NCBI GenBank assembly: GCA_949752795.1
Contig: CATKHW010000061.1
Coordinates: 62,001-126,000, forward strand
DNA length: 64,000 nt
Origin: Hyperoodon ampullatus
Taxonomy: Eukaryota > Chordata > Mammalia > Artiodactyla > Ziphiidae
Direction: 5' to 3'
Made by a program: the position numbers and the translations under genes. Of this stretch, positions 1 through 8,700 are shown piece by piece (within the stretch, counting starts at the first letter, position 1; each line of letters opens with the position of its first letter). The notes below the pieces were generated by a model, which saw only the letters and a list, made by a program, of their open reading frames with translations, was not told the origin of the DNA and did not search any database.

Positions 1-11
1 CAAGCAAGCAA

Positions 12-533
12 GCGGGCAATGCAAATCTGCACTACAAAGAAGTATCACTTCCCACCGGTCAAAAGGGACATCCACAAAACGTGTAAAAACCAGAAAGGCA
101 AGACAGGCCCTGGAGAACAGGGAGCCTTGTTATGCTGATGGGCGGGATGTAAATTGCCAACTGCCTCTCTGGAGGAGTGCATTGTGTTCCCTAAAACAAG
201 TAAAGAACAGAGCTACAGAGCCAAGGGCACTTCCAGTCTAGGGAATATACCTTGGAAAAACTGAAAATCAATAAGATAGAGCCACCCCAAAATTTAGGGC
301 TGCACTGCTTACAAGGACCTCAACTTGGGTACACCTTAAATATCCCAGGAAATATAAAAACGGTTCAAAAAATTGTGGTACTTACGTACGATGGAATATC
401 CCTCAGCCATGAAATCAATGTCATAAGACCAGTAGCAGCAAAATGGGTAGATTCAGGTACGATGATTCTAAGTGAAATAAGTCACAGAGAAAAAGAAACT
501 TATCATAAGATATCACTTATGAAGATCCTGTAA
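12..533 (+). pseudogene. L1 ORF2 C-terminal remnant (representative copy, unit 1)
   Basis: This is the decayed 3' end of LINE-1 ORF2, which in an intact element encodes the endonuclease/reverse transcriptase needed for retrotransposition; only the region after the RT domain is present. Read from the ATG at 19 it gives MQICTTKKYH and PVKRDIHK, matching the part of L1 ORF2p near its C-terminus. A TGA at 136-138 interrupts this frame, after which the same frame continues with L1-like CKL and GNIP. The frame then shifts, and the second open segment (252-533, 93 codons) ends in ILSEIS and EKETYHKISL, close to the usual L1 ORF2p end. That second segment opens with TTG, not ATG. The stop codon TAA is at 531-533. 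It is dead as a gene; intactness of the 93-codon segment in about 31 of 37 units reflects low divergence, not demonstrable selection. Confidence 0.88.
19..26 (+). promoter_or_regulatory. Octamer ATGCAAAT (representative, unit 1)
   Basis: A perfect POU-factor octamer lies 15 bp after the palindrome end, inherited from L1 ORF2 coding sequence. It is intact in 29 of 37 units. It is changed to ATGCATAT in units 4, 8, 10, 12, 17 and 19, and lost in units 29 and 32. Whether any factor binds it is unknown. Confidence 0.4.
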
Positions 534-897
534 ACATGGCTACACTTGAACTGAGTTAGGAAAGAGAACAGTGTCTCACATTTAGAAAACACTCTTATGC
601 CTGCTTAAGGGGGAAGGAGAGGTGGGGTGATGCATAAAACGAGAGTTTGATATAAGCACAGGTACCGTTCCAAAAACCAACTATGGAATAGACAAGACCT
701 ACACCTTCCTCAGTGAAAGGGAATCAAAACCCCATATTTCCCGCAGAGGAATATATCTGAGTAGTAAGAATCTTAAAACCTATGGATTGATATGTCTCTT
801 TAAGGGAATCAAGTGAGTCTCGACTGGCATAAACATGGCAGCGAGAATCAGATCAAACCCACTATAAAAAGGAATTTCAAAAACAAAACAAAAAAAA
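534..897 (+). mobile_element. L1 3' UTR and decayed A-rich tail (unit 1)
   Basis: After the ORF2 stop the sequence follows the cetartiodactyl L1 3' UTR: an aagggggaaggag purine stretch near 607, then a region matching the L1 terminus, and an A-rich tail (aaaacaaaacaaaaaaaa) ending at 897. The canonical L1 AATAAA near the tail is degraded to ctataaaaa (862-870). The final A-tract is commonly 6, 7 or 8 in different units and serves as a lineage marker. I see no target-site duplication flanking the L1 part. Confidence 0.8.
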
Positions 898-1432
898 CTG
901 GGAAATTCTTTACAATTCCTTCAGGGTCTCTGATGAAACCTGGAATGACCCTATCTACAACGACAGCTGGATATGGCATAAGGCTGGACACTTGGGACTG
1001 AGAGGATTGGTGCGATTTGGTGAGCAAATGCAGACCCTTTAAAGCAATAATGCATGGCAACCATTCCATGGTTCCCAACTCTCCAGGTTGAAGGGAATAT
1101 TACTACAGTTATAACATGTACGGGAAACCTAGAGAACGGACACACTGTGAATACGAAAGGTTTCTAAAACTCAACGAACAGTCCCTCTCCTGGTGCTCCA
1201 GTTTGACTTTCCATCTGCTTTACTATCAATCTCCCAACTTGGAGAGACAGCCCCTTTAACCTCCTGGTTCGCACAGGTTTCCAATTTGGCAGAGGATGAA
1301 AGGGAAGAGGGAGAACCAATGAGAGAGTAGCTGTTAGGCATTTGGACGGGCACATATCACTCTAACTTCCCGGCAGGAAGAAGAATTAACCAAAGTCTCA
1401 GCCACCCACCAGGAACCAGTATAGGTCCTGAA

Positions 1433-1444
1433 CCAAAATTTTGG
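1433..1444. repeat. 12-bp palindrome ccaaaattttgg (representative)
   Basis: Perfect short dyad in the non-L1 half, kept in nearly all units. It is broken in unit 30 (ccaaaatgttgg) and unit 33 (ccaaaatcttgg), both in the diverged island. Confidence 0.6.
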
Positions 1445-1612
1445 ACTTGCGGTCAGCTCACCAAAAACGAGTTGAAAAATGGAGCTCAGGGGCACAGCAA
1501 TTCACAAACTGGCCGAGTAATAAAGGACAACTATCGTCCAAAAATCTGTTGAGGGAAGGCAACGAGGCGGACTTGAAAGCGAGGCAGAATAGCAGGAAAC
1601 AGATTTCAAGAG

Positions 1613-1629
1613 GTACGTTGGAATCGCCT
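1613..1629 (+). promoter_or_regulatory. CENP-B-box-like motif (representative, unit 1)
   Basis: The 17-mer gtacgttggaatcgcct matches the mammalian CENP-B box consensus (YTTCGTTGGAARCGGGA) at 11 of 17 positions, with CGTTGGAA contiguous, and at 6 of the 9 positions usually held essential. The missing ones are the second T of TTCG and the last two G of CGGG. The core cgttggaa is present in all 36 copies; the second CpG is intact in 22, CA in 12 and TG in 2. By strict criteria it would not be a functional box. Confidence 0.35.
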
Positions 1630-1670
1630 TTAAAGCACAGGAAGAGGGGCCCAACTTCGACAATGATGCA

Positions 1671-1744
1671 CTTGGCCAAAAAGGGCGTATGCGTTTTCTC
1701 CTGAATATATTCAAGAGAAAACGCATACGCCCTTTTTGGCCAAG
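1671..1744. repeat. Junction palindrome 1-2 (74 bp, one mismatch)
   Basis: Two 37-nt arms meet with no spacer around gaatatattc; outer ends are cttggcc and ggccaag. One position (ttcaagag instead of ttcaggag) breaks perfect pairing. It spans the end of unit 1 and the first 4 bp of unit 2. As DNA it could extrude a cruciform; as RNA it would fold into a hairpin of about 35 bp. Confidence 0.93.
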
Positions 1745-3480
1745 CAAGCAAGCGGGCAATGCAAATCTGCACTACAAAGAAGTATCACTTCCCACCGGTC
1801 AAAAGGGGCATCCACAAAATGTGTAAAAACCAGAAAGGCAAGACAGGCCCTGGAGAACAGGGAGCCTTGTTATGCTGATGGGCGGGATGTAAATTGCCAA
1901 CTGCCTCTCTGGAGGAGTGCATTGTGTTCCCTAAAACAAGTAAAGAACAGAGCTACAGAGCCAAGGGCACTTCCAGTCTAGGGAATATACCTTGGAAAAA
2001 CTGAAAATCAATAAGATAGAGCCACCCCAAAATTTAGGGCTGCACTGCTTACAAGGACCTCAACTTGGGTACACCTTAAATATCCCAGGAAATATAAAAA
2101 TGGTTCAAAAAATTGTGGTACTTACGTACGATGGAATATCCCTCAGCCATGAAATCAATGTCATAAGACCAGTAGCAGCAAAATGGGTAGATTCAGGTAC
2201 GATGATTCTAAGTGAAATAAGTCACAGAGAAAAAGAAACTTATCATAAGATATCACTTATGAAGATCCTGTAAACATGGCTACACTTGAACTGAGTTAGG
2301 AAAGAGAACAGTGTCTCACATTTAGAAAACACTCTTATGCCTGCTTAAGGGGGAAGGAGAGGTGGGGTGATGCATAAAACCAGAGTTTGATATAAGCACA
2401 GGTACCGTTCCAAAAACCAACTATGGAATAGACAAGACCTACACCTTCCTCAGTGAAAGGGAATCAAAACCCCATATTTCCCGCAGAGGAATATATCTGA
2501 GTAGTAAGAATCTTAAAACCTATGGATTGATATGTCTCTTTAAGGGAATCAAGTGAGTCTCGACTGGCATAAACATGGCAGCGAGAATCAGATCAAACCC
2601 ACTATAAAAAGGAATTTCAAAAACAAAACAAAAAAAACTGGGAAATTCTTTACAATTCCTTCAGGGTCTCTGATGAAACCTGGAATGACCCTATCTACAA
2701 CGACAGCTGGATATGGCATAAGGCTGGACACTTGGGACTGAGAGGATTGGTGCGATTTGGTGAGCAAATGCAGACCCTTTAAAGCAATAATGCATGGCAA
2801 CCATTCCATGGTTCCCAACTCTCCAGGTTGAAGGGAATATTACTACAGTTATAACATGTACGGGAAACCTAGAGAACGGACACACTGTGAATACGAAAGG
2901 TTTCTAAAACTCAACGAACAGTCCCTCTCCTGGTGCTCCAGTTTGACTTTCCATCTGCTTTACTATCAATCTCCCAACTTGGAGAGACAGCCCCTTTAAC
3001 CTCCTGGTTCGCACAGGTTTCCAATTTGGCAGAGGATGAAAGGGAAGAGGGAGAACCAATGAGAGAGTAGCTGTTAGGCATTTGGACGGGCACATATCAC
3101 TCTAACTTCCCGGCAGGAAGAAGAATTAACCAAAGTCTCAGCCACCCACCAGGAACCAGTATAGGTCCTGAACCAAAATTTTGGACTTGCGGTCAGCTCA
3201 CCAAAAACGAGTTGAAAAATGGAGCTCAGGGGCACAGCAATTCACAAACTGGCCGAGTAATAAAGGACAACTATCGTCCAAAAATCTGTTGAGGGAAGGC
3301 AACGAGGCGGACTTGAAAGCGAGGCAGAATAGCAGGAAACAGATTTCAAGAGGTACGTTGGAATCGCCTTTAAAGCACAGGAAGAGGGGCCCAACTTCGA
3401 CAATGATGCACTTGGCCAAAAAGGGTGTATGCGTTTTCTCCTGAATATATTCAAGAGAAAACGCATACGCCCTTTTTGGC
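1741..3480 (+). repeat. Satellite unit 2 (1,740 bp), A-type
   Basis: A-type second half like unit 1, but with aaaatggttc and ggggcatcc in the first half and without the aaaacgagag variant. CENP-B-like second CpG intact. Confidence 0.95.
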
Positions 3481-3484
3481 CAAG
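3411..3484. repeat. Junction palindrome 2-3 (two mismatches)
   Basis: The left arm has a CpG-to-TpG change (gggtgtat) not matched on the right arm, plus the ttcaagag mismatch. Confidence 0.92.
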
Positions 3485-5220
3485 CAAGCAAGCGGGCAAT
3501 GCAAATCTGCACTACAAAGAAGTATCACTTCCCACCGGTCAAAAGGGGCATCCACAAAATGTGTAAAAACCAGAAAGGCAAGACAGGCCCTGGAGAACAG
3601 GGAGCCTTGTTATGCTGATGGGCGGGATGTAAATTGCCAACTGCCTCTCTGGAGGAGTGCATTGTGTTCCCTAAAACAAGTAAAGAACAGAGCTACAGAG
3701 CCAAGGGCACTTCCAGTCTAGGGAATATACCTTGGAAAAACTGAAAATCAATAAGATAGAGCCACCCCAAAATTTAGGGCTGCACTGCTTACAAGGACCT
3801 CAACTTGGGTACACCTTAAATATCCCAGGAAATATAAAAACGGTTCAAAAAATTGTGGTACTTACGTACGATGGAATATCCCTCAGCCATGAAATCAATG
3901 TCATAAGACCAGTAGCAGCAAAATGGGTAGATTCAGGTACGATGATTCTAAGTGAAATAAGTCACAGAGAAAAAGAAACTTATCATAAGATATCACTTAT
4001 GAAGATCCTGTAAACATGGCTACACTTGAACTGAGTTAGGAAAGAGAACAGTGTCTCACATTTAGAAAACACTCTTATGCCTGCTTAAGGGGGAAGGAGA
4101 GGTGGGGTGATGCATAAAACCAGAGTTTGATATAAGCACAGGTACCATTCCAAAAACCAACTATGGAATAGACAAGACCTACACCTTCCTCAGTGAAAGG
4201 GAATCAAAACCCCATATTTCCCGCAGAGGAATATATCTGAGTAGTAAGAATCTTAAAACCTATGGATTGATATGTCTCTTTAAGGGAATCAAGTGAGTCT
4301 CGACTGGCATAAACATGGCAGCGAGAATCAGATCAAACCCACTATAAAAAGGAATTTCAAAAACAAAACAAAAAAAACTGGGAAATTCTTTACAATTCCT
4401 TCAGGGTCTCTGATGAAACCTGGAATGACCCTATCTACAACGACAGCTGGATATGGCATAAGGCTGGACACTTGGGACTGAGAGGATTGGTGCGATTTGG
4501 TGAGCAAATGCAGACCCTTTAAAGCAATAATGCATGGCAACCATTCCATGGTTCCCAACTCTCCAGGTTGAAGGGAATATTACTACAGTTATAACATGTA
4601 CGGGAAACCTAGAGAACGGACACACTGTGAATACGAAAGGTTTCTAAAACTCAACGAACAGTCCCTCTCCTGGTGCTCCAGTTTGACTTTCCATCTGCTT
4701 TACTATCAATCTCCCAACTTGGAGAGACAGCCCCTTTAACCTCCTGGTTCGCACAGGTTTCCAATTTGGCAGAGGATGAAAGGGAAGAGGGAGAACCAAT
4801 GAGAGAGTAGCTGTTAGGCATTTGGATGGGCACATATCACTCTAACTTCCCGGCAGGAAGAAGAATTAACCAAAGTCTCAGCCACCCACCGGGAACCAGT
4901 ATAGGTCCTGAACCAAAATTTTGGACTTGCGGTCAGCTCACCAAAAACGAGTTGAAAAATGGAGCTCAGGGGCACAGCAATTCACAAACTGGCCGAGTAA
5001 TAAAGGACAACTATCGTCCAAAAATCTGTTGAGGGAAGGCAACCAGGCGGACTTGAAAGCGAGGCAGAATAGCAGGAAACAGATTTCAAGAGGTACGTTG
5101 GAATCACCTTTAAAGCACAGGAAGAGGGGCACAACTTCGAAAATGATGCACTTGGCCAAAAAGGGCGTATGCGTTTTCTCCTGAATATATTCAGGAGAAA
5201 ACGCATTCGCCCTTTTTGGC
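3481..5220 (+). repeat. Satellite unit 3 (1,740 bp), A-type, first half of an A-B dimer
   Basis: Closest to unit 7, 6,956 bp away: shared gatgggcac, aaccaggcgg and aaaatgatg, and the gcattcgccc palindrome arm. Private change: ggtaccattcc near 4141. CENP-B-like second CpG is lost to CA. Confidence 0.95.
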
Positions 5221-5224
5221 CAAG
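5151..5224. repeat. Junction palindrome 3-4 (one mismatch)
   Basis: Right arm reads gcattcgccc instead of gcatacgccc. The same mismatch marks junctions 7-8, 9-10 and 11-12. Confidence 0.93.
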
Positions 5225-6958
5225 CAAGCAAGCGGGCAATGCATATCTGCACTACAAAGAAGTATCACTTCCCACCGGTCAAAAGGGACATCCACAAAAT
5301 GTGTAAAAACCAGAAAGGCAAGACCGGCCCTGGAGAACAGGGAGCCTTGTTATGCTGATGGGCGGGATGTAAATTGCCAACTGCCTCTCTGGAGGAGTGC
5401 ATTGTGTTCCCTAAAACAAGTAAAGAACCGAGCTACAGAGCCAAGGGCACTTCCTGTCTAGGGAATATACCTTGGGGAAACTGAAAATCAATAAGACAGA
5501 GGCACCCCAAAATTTAGGGCTGCACTGCTTACAAGGACCTCAACTGGGTACACCTTAAATATCCCAGGAAATATAAAAATGGTTCAAAAAATTGTGGTAC
5601 TTACGTACGATGGAATATCCCTCAGCCATGAAATCAATGTCATAAGACCAGTAGCAGCAAAATGGGTAGATTCAGGTACGATGATTCTAAGTGAAATAAG
5701 TCACAGAGAAAAAGAAACTTATCATAAGATATCACTTATGAAGATCCTGTAAACATGGCTACACTTGAACTGAGTTAGGAAAGAGAACAGTGTCTCACAT
5801 TTAGAAAACACTCTTATGCCTGCTTAAGGGGGAAGGAGAGGTGGGGTGATGCATAAAACCAGAGTTTGATATAAGCACAGGTACCGTTCCAAAAACCAAC
5901 TATGGAATAGACAAGACCTACACCTTCCTCAGTGAAAGGGACTCAAAACCCCATATTTCCCGCAGAGGAATATATCTGACTAGTAAGAATCTTAAAACCT
6001 ATGGATTGATATGTCTCCATAAGGGAATCAAGTGTGTCTAGACTGGCATAAACATGGCAGCGAGAATCAGCTCAAACCCACTATAAAAAGGAATTTCCAA
6101 AACAAAACAAAAAAACTGGGAAATTCTTTACAATTCCTTCAGGGTCTCTGATGAAACCTGGAATGACCCTATCTACAACGACAGCTGGATGTGGCATAAG
6201 GCTGGACACTTGGGACTGAGAGGATTGGTGCGATATGGTGAGCAAATGCACACCCTTTAAAGCAATAATGCATGGCACCCATTCCATGGTTCCCAACTCT
6301 CCAGGTTGAAGGGAATATTACTACAGTTATAACATGTACGGGAAACCTAGAGAACGGACACACTGTGAATACGAAAGGTTTCTAAAACTCAACGAATAGT
6401 CCATCTCCTGGTGCTCCGGTTTGACTTTCCATCTGCTTTACTATCAATCTCCCAACTTGGAGAGACAGCCCCTTTAACCTCCTGGTTCGCACAGGTTTCC
6501 AATATGGCAGAGGATGAAAGGGAAGAGGGAGAACCAATGAGAGAGTAGCTGTTAGGCATTTGGACGGGCACATATCACTGTAATTTCCCGGCAGGAAGAA
6601 GAATTAACCAAAGTCTCAGCCACCCACCGGGAACCAGTATAGGTCCTGAACCAAAATTTTGGACTTGCAGTCAGCTCACCAAAAACTAGTTGAAAAATGG
6701 AGCTCAGGGGCACAGCAATTCACAAACTGGCTGAGTAATAAAGGACAACTATCGTCCAAAAATCTGTTGAGGGAAGGCAACGAGGCGGACTTGAAAGCGA
6801 GGCAGAATAGCAGGAAACAGATTTCAAGAGGTACGTTGGAATCACCTTTAAAGCACAGGAAGAGGGGCACAACTTCGACAATGATGCACTTGGCCAAAAA
6901 GGGCGTATGCGTTTTCTCCTGAATATATTCAGGAGAAAACGCATACGCCCTTTTTGGC
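5221..6958 (+). repeat. Satellite unit 4 (1,738 bp), B-type
   Basis: B-type: gcatatctgc (octamer lost), gaaccgagc, cctgtcta, a one-base T deletion near 5545 that shifts the L1 ORF2 remnant frame, gactcaaaac, ctccataag, gatatggtg, gcagtcagc and a 7-A tail. The same set is seen in units 8, 10 and 12. Private: gaccggccc and ggggaaactg. Confidence 0.95.
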
Positions 6959-6962
6959 CAAG
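6889..6962. repeat. Junction palindrome 4-5 (perfect, 74 bp)
   Basis: All 37 base pairs match, with no spacer. Confidence 0.95.
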
Positions 6963-8696
6963 CAAGCAAGCGGGCAATGCAAATCTGCACTACAAAGAAG
7001 TATCACTTCCCACCGGTCAAAAGGGACATCCACAAAATGTGTAAAAACCAGAAAGGCAAGACAGGCCCTGGAGAACAGGGAGCCTTGTTATGCTGATGGG
7101 CGGGATGTAAATTGCCAACTGCCTCTCTGGAGGAGTGCATTGTGTTCCCTAAAACAAGTAAAGAACAGAGCTACAGAGCCAAGGGCACTTCCAGTCCAGG
7201 GAATATACCTTGGAAAAACTGAAAATCAATAAGACAGAGCCACCCCAAAATTTAGGGCTGCACTTCTTACAAGGACCTCAACTTGGGTACACCTTAAATA
7301 TTCCACGAAATATAAAAATGGTTCAAAAAATTGTGGTACTTATGTACGATGGAATATCCCTCAGCCATGAAATCAATGTCATAAGACCAGTAGCAGCAAA
7401 ATGGGTAGATTCAGGTACGATGATTCTAAGTGAAATAAGTCACAGAGAAAAAGAAACTTATCATAAGATATCACTTATGAAGATCCTGTAAACATGGCTA
7501 CACTTGAACTGAGTTAGGAAAGAGAACAGTGTCTCACATTTAGAAAACACTCTTATGCCTGCTTAAGGGGGAAGGAGAGGTGGGCTGATGCATAAAACCA
7601 GAGTTTGATATAAGCACAGGTACCGTTCCAAAAACCAACTATGGAATAGACAAGACCTACACCTTCCTCAGTGAAAGGGAATCAAAACCCCATATTTCCC
7701 GCAGAGGAATATATCTGACTAGTAAGAATCTTAAAACCTATGGATTGATATGTCCCCGTAAGGGAATCAAGTGTGTCTAGACTGGCATAAACATGGCAGC
7801 GAGAATCAGCTCAAACCCACTATAAAAAGGAATTTCAAAAACAAAACAAAAAACTGGGAAATTCTTTACAATTCCTTCAGGGTCTCTGATGAAACCTGGA
7901 ATGACCCTATCTACAACGACAGCTGGATGTGGCATAAGGCTGGACACTTGGGACTGAGAGGATTGGTGCGATTTGGTGAGCAAATGCAGACCCTTTAAAG
8001 CAATAATGCATGGCACCCATTCCATGGTTCCCAACTCTCCAGGTTGAAGGGAATATTACTACAGTTATAACATGTACGGGAAACCTAGAGAACGGACACA
8101 CTGTGAATACGAAAGGTTTCTAAAACTCAACGAATAGTCCCTCTCCTGGTGCTCCGGTTTGACTTTCCATCTGCTTTACTATCAATCTCCCAACTTGGAG
8201 AGACAGCCCCTTTAACCTCCTGGTTCGCACAGGTTTCCAATTTGGCAGAGGATGAAAGGGAAGAGGGAGAACCAATGAGAGAGTAGCTGTTAGGCATTTG
8301 GACGGGCACATATCACTCTAACTTCCCGGCAGGAAGAAGAATTAACCAAAGTCTCAGCCACCCACCAGGAACCAGTATAGGTCCTGAACCAAAATTTTGG
8401 ACTTGCGGTCAGCTCACCAAAAACGAGTTGAAAAATGGAGCTCAGGGGCACAGCAATTCACAAACTGGCCGAGTAATAAAGGACAACTATCGTCCAAAAA
8501 TCTGTTGAGGGAAGGCAACGAGGCGGACTTGAAAGCGAGGCAGAATAGCAGGAAACAGATTTCAAGAGGTACGTTGGAATCGCCTTTAAAGCACAGGAAG
8601 AGGGGCCCAACTTCGACAATGATGCACTTGGCCAAAAAGGGTGTATGCGTTTTCTCCTGAATATATTCAAGAGAAAACGCATACACACTTTTTGGC
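6959..8696 (+). repeat. Satellite unit 5 (1,738 bp)
   Basis: The first 300 bp carry the markers that always follow a B-type unit (cagtccaggg, cacttcttac). It has tatgtacgatgg, gggctgatg, ccccgtaagg and a 6-A tail, all shared with unit 36 about 54 kb away. CENP-B-like second CpG intact. Confidence 0.95.
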
Positions 8697-8700
8697 CAAG
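8627..8700. repeat. Junction palindrome 5-6 (two mismatches, one compensated pair)
   Basis: The left arm has gggtgtat and the right arm atacacac, so a CpG change on the left is matched by the complementary change on the right and pairing is kept. A further right-arm change and ttcaagag leave two mismatches. Confidence 0.92.

Larger units (their letters stand above)
898..1670. other. Non-L1 half of the unit, origin unassigned (unit 1)
   Basis: About 770 bp between the L1 tail and the palindrome. There is no convincing open frame with ATG and no recognisable transposon termini, tRNA or known satellite motif. It contains a 12-bp palindrome (1433-1444), an AATAAA hexamer (1519-1524) and the CENP-B-like motif (1613-1629). 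The stretch from about 1433 to 1480 has weak resemblance to internal L1 ORF2 sequence, too short to support a claim by eye. Confidence 0.7.
1..1740 (+). repeat. Satellite unit 1 (1,740 bp), A-type
   Basis: Reference unit for all offsets used here. It carries the A-type second half (ctctttaagg, gagtctcg, gatcaaaccc, 8-A tail). It shares with unit 6 the rare variants aaaacgtg (near 78) and aaaacgagag (near 637), so units 1 and 6 are close relatives 8,696 bp apart. CENP-B-like motif is intact at its second CpG. Confidence 0.95.

Noticed and set aside
252..533. A 93-codon open frame repeated in most units, possibly a conserved small protein
   Set aside because: It is the frame of L1 ORF2's last codons, opens with TTG rather than ATG, and is frameshifted or broken in units 4, 8, 10, 12, 28 and 33. 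Conservation matches the overall low divergence of the array.
863..870. TATA-box-like tataaaaa
   Set aside because: It is a degraded part of the L1 3' terminus and has no supporting initiator or gene downstream.
1519..1524. AATAAA hexamer as a polyadenylation signal
   Set aside because: A six-base match is expected by chance in 1.7 kb of AT-rich DNA, there is no gene upstream and no clear downstream element.
1741..1752. (caag)3 run as a telomere-like or microsatellite element
   Set aside because: Only three copies, not expanding between units, and no TTAGGG repeats occur nearby.
1458..1772. A 104-codon minus-strand frame spanning the palindrome in most units
   Set aside because: It overlaps other open frames on both strands and has no recognisable domain. 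In the palindrome both strands read alike, so frames persist by symmetry. No promoter, splice or homology support.
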